The notes under the pieces were generated by a model. The model had not been told where the DNA came from, did not search any database, and saw only the letters and a list, made by a program, of their open reading frames with translations. From JBHJGS01 sp050331575 (lineage in GTDB: Bacteria > Pseudomonadota > Alphaproteobacteria > Sphingomonadales > Rhodothalassiaceae): 64,000 bases of DNA. This document shows positions 35,065 through 44,279 of this stretch, in pieces. A program made the position numbers and the translations under genes. The first letter of the stretch is position 1. Each line of letters begins with the position of its first letter. The DNA lies in NCBI GenBank assembly GCA_050331575.1, contig JBHJGS010000044.1, positions 28,195 to 92,194 of the forward strand, in the 5' to 3' direction.

Positions 35065-38000
35065 ATGAGCACCGCTTTGCCCAGCCCCCTGTTCACTGAA
35101 GCCGCGGCATCCTTTTCTGGCAGCCCCGGCTCTGCGGTGGTGCGGCCGCACCAATCCGCCTATGCTGTCGCCCAGGGCACCTTGGCGCTCCGCTTCACCG
35201 CCACGTCGCTGACCGACGTCCAAGGGCTCGTTTCCAAAGACTCCTCCGGCTATGACGATGGCGGCCATCTCAGCATCACTCTCAATGGCGCGGATCTGCG
35301 CATCCGGCTGCAAGGACAGACCAGCGAGGCCGATTTCACGCTGGCGGATGTGGTCACCGAGGGCCAGAGCCACCATTTAGCGCTCAGCTTCGGGCCCGAG
35401 GGGCTTGCCGTCTATCTGGACGGCACCGAGATCGGCAGCCGTTCCTGGACCGGCGGACTGCAAGGCAATGCCGAACCGATCGTGCTCGGCGCGGTGCAGT
35501 GGCGCAGCGGTGATGGCATGGCCGACCGCCTGGACGCCCCGTTCACCGGCCAGATCGGCCCGGTCCAGCTTTATGGCGCGGTGCTCAGCGGCGATCAGAT
35601 CGCCGCGCTGGCCGCCGGCGAGGGCCAGCCCGGGGCCGACAATCCCGGGGCCGAGAATGAGGCCCCGGTCGCCGAGGATGATAGCGCCAGAGTCGAGGCG
35701 GACGGCGCGGTGACCATCGATGTTCTGGCCAATGACAGCGATCCCGACGGCGATGCCCTCAGCATCACCGATCTCAGCGCACCCCAGAACGGCTCGGTGG
35801 CCTTAGCGCCCGACGGCACCGTCATCTACCGCCCGGCTGCCGGCTTTTCAGGCCAGGACAGCTTCGCCTACACCATCAGCGACGGCCAGGGGTCCAGCGA
35901 CAGCGCGACCGTCTTTGTCCGTGTTGATGCCGCAGCCCCGGGTACCCCGCCCACCGGCACCGACCTAGGCACCACCGAGGCGGAGATCTGGGCATTCCAG
36001 GAATGGTCGCTGATCAACCCGACCTGGTCGGGCAATCCGTTCGATCTGGACGCTGAGGCCACCTTCACCCACACCGAAACCGGCGACACCATCACCACAG
36101 GCCTGTTCTATGATGGCGGCGATACCTGGTCGTTCCGCTTCACCGGCACCCGACTGGGCGAATGGACCTTCCAGACCCAGTCCGACGATGCCGATCTCAG
36201 CGGCGTCACCGGCACCGTGACGGTGAGCGAAAACAGCAATCCGCTGGAGCGCGGCTTTCTGACCACTGTCGGCTCCAAATTCGCCATTATGACCGAGGAT
36301 GCCGACACCGTCGAACCGTTCCTGTTCAATGTCTATCAGGAGTGGGGCGCCAACTGGCAGGAACGGGGCTATGAAACCGTTGATCTGACCATCGAACAGG
36401 TCGAGCGCGCCAAGGAGCTCGGCATGGACTGGGTGTTCATCGGCGCGGTGAACAACAATTGGTTTCAGCTGGGCGCGGAAACCTATTCCGAGCATGACAG
36501 TGTCAATCCCGACCTGGCCACCTTCGAGCGCCTGGAAGAGGCGATCATTACCGCCCATTCCATGGGTGCGGGCATTCATCTTTGGTTCTGGGGCGACGAG
36601 CAGCGCGGTTGGACGCCGGTGGGCGTCGACGGCGGCATCAATGGGGTCGCCGATCAGCGTCTGAACGAATATATCGCCGACCGGCTTGGCCCGCTGCCGG
36701 GCTGGACCGCCGGTTATGGCTTCGATCTTCAAGAATGGGTCACCGAAAGCCAGATCGAGACCTGGGCCGCCCATCTGAAGGCGCAGACCGATTATGACCA
36801 TCTCTTGAGCGCGCGCGGCCGCTCCGGCCCATCGCTGGACATTCTGTCCTATTCCGGTTTGCTGAATGACTATTCCGACGCGCGGGAGAATTTCGCCGAC
36901 AATCCCGACCGGCCGCACTATTTCGAAGAACGCGACATCTATCTGCGCAGCAATCAGGGCGAAGGCGCGACCCAAGACCAGGCCTGGACCACGCAAAGCT
37001 TGTGGGACTATGTCGTGGCCGGCGGGCATGGCGGTCATTGGGGCGAGGTGTTTCCATTCCGCGACGCGCGCTACCCCAATCCCGAACAGTTGGTCACCTT
37101 TGACCGCTTCTTCGAGGAGGGCGGCCGTCTGCGCTTTGACATGAACGCGGTGGACGGCCTGACCGACGACGGCCGCGTGCTGGCCAGCGCCGATCTGGCC
37201 CATATCGTCGTTTATGCGCAGAAGACCGATACCGTGACCCTCGATCTGACCGGGCTGACCGGGACCCAGCCGGTGGTCGCCGTGGATGCGCTGGGCGCCT
37301 ATCAAGAGGTGGATCTGGGCAGCATCACCGGCGGCATCGCGACGATCGATCTGCCTTATCTGAGTGACTGGGGCATTGCCATCGGCGCATTCGACGGCAC
37401 CGGGACGGATCCGGTTGATCCGCCAATGCCCAACACCGCGCCCGATGCGGTCGATGATGTTGCAGCCACGGCCGCAGCCACCGCCGTGACCCTGGACGTG
37501 CTCGCCAATGACAGCGATGCCGACGGCGATGCGCTGAGCCTGGCGGCGGTGGATGACCCCGCCGGCGGCACCGCGATCATCACCGCCGACGGTCTGCTCT
37601 CCTACACGCCGGATGCGGGCTTCAGCGGCACCAACAGCTTCGGCTACACCATCAGCGACGGGCGAGGCGGCACCGATACCGCCACGGTCACCATCGCGGT
37701 CGCCGCACCGGAGCCGGAGCCGGAGCCAGAACCAGAACCAGAACCAGAACCAGAGGGTCCGCAGCCCCTGGTCGACGGCGTGGCGGCGCTGGCGGATTTT
37801 GATGCACCCGCAGCCCTGAACGGGCTGACCGCGATCACCGTGGCGGTGCGCGTGCAGGCGAACGCCACCGGCACGGACCGTGGCATCTTCGATACCGAGG
37901 CCGCGGATGGTCGCGACGATAGCTTGGCACTGCGCTACGACCGGGATGGCTGGGCCGGCGGCGGCCGCGACCTGATCAAGGTCAGCCTGAGCACGGATCA

Positions 38001-41000
38001 GGGATCCGTGCAGCTGGAGTCCGCCTCCGATGTTCAGACCACCGAGAGCCAGCATATCGTGCTGACCTGGGCCAGCGGGGAGGCGCTGAAGCTCTATATC
38101 GACGGCGTTGAGACCGTGCCGACCTTCAATTCCGGCCCGTTGGGCGGGGCCCTCGCCGATATTGAGTCGCTGCTGCTCGGGCAAGGCCCGAAAAATGCCG
38201 GCGGCTGGGATGGCACGATCGAGACGTTCCAGATCTACGATGTCGCCCTGGATGACGAGGCGGTTGCCGCCCTGGCCGATGGCGACAGCCCAGCGCCGGT
38301 CAATACCGCTCCGGTGGCCGAAGACGACATCGCCGCGGTCGACGAGGACAGCAGCGTCACCATCGACGTGCTGGCCAATGACGCCGATGCCGACGGCGAT
38401 CCGCTCGCGGTGACGGCGACCACCGATCCGGCCAATGGCACCGCCGTCATCAATGCCGACGGTACCATCAGCTACACCCCCGATGCCGGATTTTTCGGCA
38501 CCGACAGCTTCGGCTACACCATCAGCGACGGCGCCGAGAGCGCCGAGGCGACGGTCACGGTTGAGGTCAGCGAGGGGGCGGATCCCGAGCCGGAGCCCGG
38601 CCTGCCCGACCCCCTGCTGAGCCAGCCGGTGAGCCGCTTTGACGGCGCCACCGCCTCCGCCGTCATCGTGGCGCATGATCCCGCCTACGACCTTGCCCAG
38701 GGAACCCTGGCGCTCAGCTTCATCGCGGCGGCGACCGACGAGGTCCAGGCGCTGATCTCCAAGGATTCCGAAGGGCGCGATAGCGGCGGGCATCTCAGCA
38801 TCAATCTGGACGGCAGCGCCATCCGCGTGCGTCTTCAAGGCACCAGCGCCGATGCCGATTTCACCACCGGGCCGGTCATCACGCCGGGCCAGGCCCATGC
38901 CCTGGCCCTGACTTTCGGGCCGACCGGCCTGACGCTGTTTCTGGACGGCCAGCCCATCGCGACCGACCCCTGGACCGGCGGCCTTGAGGGCAATGCCGAG
39001 CCGATCGTGATCGGGGCTGCCCAGTGGCGCAGCGATGATGGAGCCGCCAACAATCTGCAGGCGCCGTTCACCGGCTCCATCGGCCCGGTAGCGCTGTTCG
39101 GCGAGGTGCTGAATGCCGACCAGATCGCGCAACTGGCCGGCGCCGGGTCCGAGGACCCCGCCAATCAGGCGCCGGACGCCACGGCCGATCAACTCACAGT
39201 CGATGAAGGCGGCAGCATCACCTTCGATCCCGCCGCCAATGACACCGACCCCGATGGCGATGCCTTGACCGTCACGGCGGTGAGCGATCCAGACGATGGC
39301 ACCGCCGTGCTGAATGCCGATGGCACGGTGACCTATACACCCGACCCAGGCCTCAGCGGCACGGACGCCTTTACCTACACCGTGGAGGACGGCCGCGGCG
39401 GCACCGCGACCGGCACGGTCACCGTAACCATCGACCCCGTCCCGACAAACGCTGCCCCCGTGGCCGCGAACGACAGCGTCGAGCTGGCCGAAGACACCAG
39501 CGTCACCGTCGATGTGCTGGCCAATGATAGCGACGCCGACGGCGATGCGCTCAGCATCCGTGCGGTCAGCGACCCGGCCCACGGCAGCGTCGCCATCACC
39601 GCCGACAATCGCCTGACCTATACGCCGAACGCGGACTTCTTCGGCACCGACAGCGTCACCTACACCGTCGCTGACGGCCAGGGCGGCACCGATCAGGCGG
39701 TGGTCACCTTCACGGTCATCGATGTCGCTGAGCCGGCCCCGCCGCCTGAGCCGATCCGATTGCACCCGAACGACAGCAGCTGGACGCGCGACTCCATGTG
39801 GCGATCCACCGATGCGTCGTTCCAAGACGGCCACGGCATCATTGTTGCGCCCGGCGACGGCACGGTGGGAACGGCGAGCCATGTCTATCAGGGGCCGGCC
39901 GGCCGCTTCGCCGTCAACCTGGCCTATCTGGAAGACACCAGCGGCGACGCCGCCCAGATCACCGTGCGTGTCAACGGGACCGCCCTGGACAGCTGGCGGC
40001 TGGACGGCCCGGACACGGCAGCACTGGTGCGCCAGGTCTCGGACGGACTTGATCTGGCCCCGGGCGACGTCATCGAGATCGAGGCCGTGCGCGATCGCTA
40101 TGACGGCGCGCTGATCGACCATCTGGACCTGGTGCCGCTGGTTGACGGCCAACCGGCGAATACACCGCCGATCGCGACGGACGATCTGATCACCACGCAG
40201 TCCGACACCGGCGTGACATTCGACCCGACCGCCAATGACAGCGATGCCAATGGCGATGTGTTGACGATCACCGCCGTGGCCGACCCGGCCAACGGCACCG
40301 CGATCGTGAACCCCGATGGGACGGTGACCTACACCCCGGATGCCGGCTTCGCCGGTGACGAGGTGTTCGGCTATACCGTGTCCGACGGCAAGGGCGGCAA
40401 TGCCGGCGCGGATATCCGCGTCAGCGTTGTTGCCGCAGCGCCGGAACCTGAGCCGACGCCCGAGCCAGAACCAGAGCCGACGCCAGAGCCTGAACCAGAA
40501 CCGGAGCCAGAACCGGAGCCAGAACCGGGACCTGGCCCCGTCGACGACACACCCGCAGGCCTGGTCAAACCGGCCATCCTTCAGCCCAGCGACCCGGCCG
40601 ATCTGGTTGGTATCCAGCTGGAGAATGTCAATGACGGCGCCGCTCCGGCGGGCTTCACCACCTTCGGTCATCTGTTCAAGGCCGGCGATTTGGCCGCGGG
40701 GCAAAGCCTGGTGGCAGAAATCGGCGGGCACAGCGTGCCGGTGCAGCTGGACGTCAAGACCCGGCACGAGGACGGCTCGGTCAATCATGCGGTGCTGACG
40801 CTGGCGACGCCGGCGATGGCGGCGGGCGAAACCGTGGATGTCATGCTGGCGCGCGGCCAAACCGCGCCGGCGCCGGCGCTGACCGCTGCGGACATTCTGG
40901 CGATGGATCTGGACGTGCAGGTGTCGCTGGATCTGGGCCAGGGGCCGGTGACGATCGATGCCGCCGACGTGCTGTCCGACGCCATCGCCCAAGGGTCGGT

Positions 41001-43131
41001 GCAGACCTGGCTGTCCGGTGATCAGGTGACCGAGGTCCGGGTGCTGGACCGCGTCTCCGAGACGCTGGGCGTGTTCTTCGACATTCGCGCCTATGCCGAC
41101 GGCACGCTGCGCACCGATGTCATTCTGTCCAACGAATTCACGGTCCGCGATGGCGCCGCGGCCGTGGCGGAAGACGCCGGGCTCCGCTACGATGTGCGCA
41201 TCATCGAGGGCGGGCAGACGGTGCTGAGCTTCGACGATCTGTATCAATATCGCAGCACCAAATGGCACGAGAGCGTCTGGAACAGCGACACCCGAGCGGC
41301 CTTCGTGAAGGTCGACACCGACTATTTCGTCGAAACCGGCGCGCTTTATACCTACGATGTGTCCCGCGGGGCGCCGCCGGTGTCCGATGCGGCGCTGGCG
41401 GCGTTTCTGGCTGAGCATGACCAGACGCCGCTGAACACCGGCGGTGTGCACCAATATATGCCGGCCGCCGGCGGGCGGGGCGATATCGGCCCCAACCCAT
41501 CCTGGGTGGCGCAGGCCTTCATCAGCCAGGACCATAACGCCGCCCAGATCATGTATCGGGCAGCCGAAGCCTCCGGCGCGATCCCCTACAATTTCCGCGA
41601 TCAGACCAGCGAAGCGCTGGACGCCGATGGTGGCCTGGTGCTGTCGGACGATGGCAATGGCTGGAGCGTGCATGCCGCGCATTTCCCCAACCTGTCGTCG
41701 CTGCCCTATGTCTTGAGCGGCAGCCAGTTCTTCCGCGACAGCCTGCTGATGGAGGCGGCCGCCTATGACAAGGTCTATACCCTGTCCGACACCGACCGCA
41801 CGATTTCCTGGGGCTTTCGAACGCTGACCGATGGCGCCTATTTCGCGCCGGACGATCATCCGCTGAAGGCGCATCTGCAGCAGGCGGTGGACGCCAATAT
41901 CGACTTTCAGGTCGCCAATTTCGTCGACGGCGGGCTGCGCGACGCGGCCGGTCAGCTGGAGGGCTGGTTCCGCACCCATGCCAGCCGCGACGCTGACCGG
42001 GTCTCGCCCTGGATGCTGGATTTCCGCATCGGCGCCTTCGCCCGGGCGGCTCAGCGTGGCTATGACGGCGCGGAGGACATTGTCGACTATATGGCCAATT
42101 TGACCGCCGGGCGATTTACCAGCGGTGATTTGGGGTTCGATCCGCTGTTGGGCGTTCGCTACCGGCTGGATGTGGAATCCTCCGGCACCATGCCGATCAC
42201 CCGCTGGGCCGATGCCGATGACGGCAGCCCGCCGAATTATCTGAGCGAGGGCAATAACGGCGATCCTCAGGGCTATGCCGCCCATGCCAAGGCGGCCCTG
42301 GCAATGCTGTTCAGCGTGGCGCAATCAGCCGATGCCGCGGAGGCCTATCTGTTCCTGGTTGATGCCCATCAGGACATCCGCCTGGGCCGGGACGACCGCA
42401 TGCTGTTCGACCCGAACAACAATCTCGCGCCGATGCTGGCCGACGGCAGCTTGCTGACCGACGATGCCTCCACATTCGACCTGAACGGAACCGACAGCTT
42501 CCAGGGCGGCAGCGGCAACGAGTTGCACCATGGCCGCGACGGTGATGACACACTCGCCGGCGGCGGCGGCATCGACCTTCTGGGCGGCGGCGCCGGCAAC
42601 GACTGGATCCGAGGCGATGCGGGCGACGACTTCCTGTTCGGCTTTGACGGCGACGACCGCATCGAGGGCGGCGAGGGCGATGACATCCTGCGCGGCAATC
42701 CCGGGGCGGATGAGCTGTTCGGCGGGGCCGGCGACGACCGCCTCTACGCCGATGATGCCGACAGGCGTATCGACGGCGGCGCGGGCACGGACACGCTGGC
42801 GATCCAGGCCTGGCGGGAACATGACGTCGACTTGAGCACGGGTGCTGTAACCGGCATCGAGATCATTGACCTGCGCAACCAGACCAATGACACCGAAGCC
42901 CCGCAAAACGATCTTGTGCTGGGGACCGACGATATCCTGGCGGTTTCCGACACAGGCGTGCTGACGGTGCTGGGCGATGCGGGCTTTGACCGGATCAGCG
43001 TCACCGGCAGCCTGACCCGGCAGGGAACGGTTGATCTGGACGGCGTGCAAATGGCGCATTTCCTCGCCGAGAATGGCGCGGAATTCTATGTACAGATTGG
43101 CCTGAGCCTAAACGGCGACACTGTGTTCTAG
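35065..43131 (+). CDS. Giant modular RTX protein with glycosidase-like and lyase-like modules
   Basis: 2,688 residues. ATG at 35065 is preferred over 35050 because AGGAAG lies six bases upstream of it. Order of modules: LamG-like (6-185); cadherin/tandem-95 domain (197-290); DUF5060-like sandwich (302-390) and TIM-barrel-like hydrolase region (393-773); cadherin-like (789-882); Pro-Glu linker; LamG-like (901-1076); cadherin-like (1081-1169); LamG-like (1182-1362); two cadherin-like (1366-1553); CBM-like (1562-1694); cadherin-like (1696-1791); Pro-Glu linker; about 600 residues of uncertain type, perhaps a polysaccharide-lyase or RIFT-barrel fold (1836-2446); RTX nonapeptides (2481-2572) such as GGAGDDRLY; C-terminal tail. 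No signal peptide, so type I secretion is expected, but no T1SS genes are nearby. It probably binds and cuts a polysaccharide at the cell surface. Confidence 0.85.
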   Translation: MSTALPSPLFTEAAASFSGSPGSAVVRPHQSAYAVAQGTLALRFTATSLTDVQGLVSKDSSGYDDGGHLSITLNGADLRIRLQGQTSEADFTLADVVTEGQSHHLALSFGPEGLAVYLDGTEIGSRSWTGGLQGNAEPIVLGAVQWRSGDGMADRLDAPFTGQIGPVQLYGAVLSGDQIAALAAGEGQPGADNPGAENEAPVAEDDSARVEADGAVTIDVLANDSDPDGDALSITDLSAPQNGSVALAPDGTVIYRPAAGFSGQDSFAYTISDGQGSSDSATVFVRVDAAAPGTPPTGTDLGTTEAEIWAFQEWSLINPTWSGNPFDLDAEATFTHTETGDTITTGLFYDGGDTWSFRFTGTRLGEWTFQTQSDDADLSGVTGTVTVSENSNPLERGFLTTVGSKFAIMTEDADTVEPFLFNVYQEWGANWQERGYETVDLTIEQVERAKELGMDWVFIGAVNNNWFQLGAETYSEHDSVNPDLATFERLEEAIITAHSMGAGIHLWFWGDEQRGWTPVGVDGGINGVADQRLNEYIADRLGPLPGWTAGYGFDLQEWVTESQIETWAAHLKAQTDYDHLLSARGRSGPSLDILSYSGLLNDYSDARENFADNPDRPHYFEERDIYLRSNQGEGATQDQAWTTQSLWDYVVAGGHGGHWGEVFPFRDARYPNPEQLVTFDRFFEEGGRLRFDMNAVDGLTDDGRVLASADLAHIVVYAQKTDTVTLDLTGLTGTQPVVAVDALGAYQEVDLGSITGGIATIDLPYLSDWGIAIGAFDGTGTDPVDPPMPNTAPDAVDDVAATAAATAVTLDVLANDSDADGDALSLAAVDDPAGGTAIITADGLLSYTPDAGFSGTNSFGYTISDGRGGTDTATVTIAVAAPEPEPEPEPEPEPEPEGPQPLVDGVAALADFDAPAALNGLTAITVAVRVQANATGTDRGIFDTEAADGRDDSLALRYDRDGWAGGGRDLIKVSLSTDQGSVQLESASDVQTTESQHIVLTWASGEALKLYIDGVETVPTFNSGPLGGALADIESLLLGQGPKNAGGWDGTIETFQIYDVALDDEAVAALADGDSPAPVNTAPVAEDDIAAVDEDSSVTIDVLANDADADGDPLAVTATTDPANGTAVINADGTISYTPDAGFFGTDSFGYTISDGAESAEATVTVEVSEGADPEPEPGLPDPLLSQPVSRFDGATASAVIVAHDPAYDLAQGTLALSFIAAATDEVQALISKDSEGRDSGGHLSINLDGSAIRVRLQGTSADADFTTGPVITPGQAHALALTFGPTGLTLFLDGQPIATDPWTGGLEGNAEPIVIGAAQWRSDDGAANNLQAPFTGSIGPVALFGEVLNADQIAQLAGAGSEDPANQAPDATADQLTVDEGGSITFDPAANDTDPDGDALTVTAVSDPDDGTAVLNADGTVTYTPDPGLSGTDAFTYTVEDGRGGTATGTVTVTIDPVPTNAAPVAANDSVELAEDTSVTVDVLANDSDADGDALSIRAVSDPAHGSVAITADNRLTYTPNADFFGTDSVTYTVADGQGGTDQAVVTFTVIDVAEPAPPPEPIRLHPNDSSWTRDSMWRSTDASFQDGHGIIVAPGDGTVGTASHVYQGPAGRFAVNLAYLEDTSGDAAQITVRVNGTALDSWRLDGPDTAALVRQVSDGLDLAPGDVIEIEAVRDRYDGALIDHLDLVPLVDGQPANTPPIATDDLITTQSDTGVTFDPTANDSDANGDVLTITAVADPANGTAIVNPDGTVTYTPDAGFAGDEVFGYTVSDGKGGNAGADIRVSVVAAAPEPEPTPEPEPEPTPEPEPEPEPEPEPEPGPGPVDDTPAGLVKPAILQPSDPADLVGIQLENVNDGAAPAGFTTFGHLFKAGDLAAGQSLVAEIGGHSVPVQLDVKTRHEDGSVNHAVLTLATPAMAAGETVDVMLARGQTAPAPALTAADILAMDLDVQVSLDLGQGPVTIDAADVLSDAIAQGSVQTWLSGDQVTEVRVLDRVSETLGVFFDIRAYADGTLRTDVILSNEFTVRDGAAAVAEDAGLRYDVRIIEGGQTVLSFDDLYQYRSTKWHESVWNSDTRAAFVKVDTDYFVETGALYTYDVSRGAPPVSDAALAAFLAEHDQTPLNTGGVHQYMPAAGGRGDIGPNPSWVAQAFISQDHNAAQIMYRAAEASGAIPYNFRDQTSEALDADGGLVLSDDGNGWSVHAAHFPNLSSLPYVLSGSQFFRDSLLMEAAAYDKVYTLSDTDRTISWGFRTLTDGAYFAPDDHPLKAHLQQAVDANIDFQVANFVDGGLRDAAGQLEGWFRTHASRDADRVSPWMLDFRIGAFARAAQRGYDGAEDIVDYMANLTAGRFTSGDLGFDPLLGVRYRLDVESSGTMPITRWADADDGSPPNYLSEGNNGDPQGYAAHAKAALAMLFSVAQSADAAEAYLFLVDAHQDIRLGRDDRMLFDPNNNLAPMLADGSLLTDDASTFDLNGTDSFQGGSGNELHHGRDGDDTLAGGGGIDLLGGGAGNDWIRGDAGDDFLFGFDGDDRIEGGEGDDILRGNPGADELFGGAGDDRLYADDADRRIDGGAGTDTLAIQAWREHDVDLSTGAVTGIEIIDLRNQTNDTEAPQNDLVLGTDDILAVSDTGVLTVLGDAGFDRISVTGSLTRQGTVDLDGVQMAHFLAENGAEFYVQIGLSLNGDTVF

Positions 43132-43176
43132 GGCAGTATCCGATCCATCGCGACCGTCATGGATCGGAGCCTGCCC
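43129..43176 (+). repeat. Dispersed repeat/hairpin starting on the RTX stop codon
   Basis: It begins TAGGGCAGTATCCGATCCAT, with TAG the RTX stop. GGGCAG (43131-43136) pairs with CTGCCC (43171-43176), and TCCGATCCAT (43139-43148) pairs with ATGGATCGGA (43159-43168), a strong hairpin with a ten-base loop. Its 5' half repeats 9139-9164. It probably acts as terminator or mRNA 3'-end stabiliser. No T-run follows. Bases 43177-43315 hold nothing else that I can name. Confidence 0.7.
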
Positions 43177-43315
43177 AAGCTCAGCAGCGATCGGCGGAGG
43201 GCAGCCGCGCCGGTGGGTCACCGCCGGCGCGAATTCCGCAGCCGGGCATCGAAGGAAAGCATTTGGCAACCTGTTCGCGTTAGGGCCGATCAACCAGGCC
43301 AGTCAAAGAGGGGGT

Positions 43316-43795
43316 ATGGCGATGCGATGGCTTCTGGTGCTGGCGCTCGGCCTGTGCTTGGCGCGCCCGGCGACCCTGCAAACCGCCGATGAAACCGCCA
43401 TCATCTTGCTCGATCGGGCCTATACCCAGCGCTGGAAGGCCGGTCAGGCCGATGTGGTGATGGACCTCTTCACCGACGATGCCGTGGTGATGCCGCATCT
43501 GGGCGAGGCGCCCAAGGTTGGCAAGGCGGCGCTGCGCGCCTGGTGGTTTCCCGACGGCACGCCTGCCCTGGACATTACCCATTTCGACCACCGGCCGATG
43601 CGGGTAACGGTCACCGGCAATATGGCGATGATCTATGGGCGCCTGTCGCTGTCTTGGGTCGAAGACGGCATGCAGACGACAATCACCGACGGCACCTATA
43701 TGCTGGTGGCGATCCGCATCGACGAGGCCTGGAAGATCCATGGCTACAGCTATTCCGACGATCCGCGCCGCTGGCTGGTGGAGCGGTCCAACTGA
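43316..43795 (+). CDS. Exported NTF2-like (SnoaL/DUF4440) protein
   Basis: 159 residues. Signal peptide MAMRWLLVLALGLCLARPA. The NTF2-like fold includes LDRAYTQRWKAGQADVVMDLFTDDAVVMP, DITHFDHRPMRVTV, AMIYGRLSLSW and the typical end AIRIDEAWKIHGYSYS. GAGGGGG precedes ATG; a second ATG lies two codons on. Such proteins are often periplasmic isomerase-like or ligand-binding proteins. The substrate is unknown. Confidence 0.82.
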   Translation: MAMRWLLVLALGLCLARPATLQTADETAIILLDRAYTQRWKAGQADVVMDLFTDDAVVMPHLGEAPKVGKAALRAWWFPDGTPALDITHFDHRPMRVTVTGNMAMIYGRLSLSWVEDGMQTTITDGTYMLVAIRIDEAWKIHGYSYSDDPRRWLVERSN

Positions 43796-43835
43796 ACGAG
43801 AATGAGTGCGAAGACCCGCGCGGGCCTGCGACACC

Positions 43836-43864
43836 TTGTCAGCCGGTCGAAGACCATATATATA
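43836..43864 (+). promoter_or_regulatory. Strong sigma-70-type promoter
   Basis: TTGTCA (43836-43841), a 17-base spacer and TATATA (43859-43864). The spacing is optimal and the expected start site near 43871 lies about 22 bases before the ATG of the small membrane protein gene. Confidence 0.6.
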
Positions 43865-43892
43865 TCCGTTCTATACATATAGGAGACGAATT

Positions 43893-44198
43893 ATGGCCTG
43901 GGATCGGGAACGGATGGAGTCGACCTGGCGCTCCTGGCAACGCGACCTGAAGGATGCAACGCGCCATTGGAAGCCGATTCATTGGGGCATCGCCGTGGTT
44001 TTGGCGCTGGTGATCTGGACGGTTTTCAGCGGCGTTTTTTGGACCTTTGTGGCCCTGTTCAAGGCGATCGGCAGCTTTATCGGCGCGATCATCGGCGTGG
44101 TCGCCGGCCTGGCGCTGTTCGTTGTCGGCTTGGCCTGGCTGACCCAAGCGCTGGCCGACCAAATCACCGGCGGCGACGAGGACCGCGCGCGCCGCTGA
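43893..44198 (+). CDS. Small inner-membrane protein
   Basis: 101 residues from ATG at 43893, supported by AGGAGA eight bases upstream. The N-terminal 33 residues are charged and aromatic (MAWDRERMESTWRSWQRDLK). Two long hydrophobic segments follow (IAVVLALVIWTVFSGVFWTFVALF and a Gly-rich FIGAIIGVVAGLALFVVGLAWLT). The C-terminus is charged (GGDEDRARR). No family recognised. Its own strong promoter suggests steady expression, perhaps as a stress or envelope protein. Confidence 0.75.
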   Translation: MAWDRERMESTWRSWQRDLKDATRHWKPIHWGIAVVLALVIWTVFSGVFWTFVALFKAIGSFIGAIIGVVAGLALFVVGLAWLTQALADQITGGDEDRARR

Positions 44199-44212
44199 CA
44201 CCATGACAGGCT

Positions 44213-44238
44213 GCCGGCACGCGCCCGACGGTGCCGGC
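44213..44238. terminator. Hairpin between convergent genes
   Basis: GCCGGCAC (44213-44220) and GTGCCGGC (44231-44238) form a perfect 8-bp stem with a ten-base loop, between the membrane protein gene and the convergent oxidase gene. No T-run on either side. Confidence 0.4.
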
Positions 44239-44279
44239 CGCGGTGCAGGTGAACCGCATGCGAAGGGGGCGCCGGGCGG

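Noticed and set aside
35707..40555. Repeated cadherin-like and Pro-Glu coding segments looking like a DNA repeat array
   Set aside because: They are diverged protein domain duplications and GAGCCA-type linkers within one ORF, not CRISPR or mobile repeats.
35965..42324. 2,119-codon open frame antisense to the RTX gene
   Set aside because: Long antisense frames arise from the GC bias at third positions. The predicted protein has no domains, and the sense product is clearly modular.
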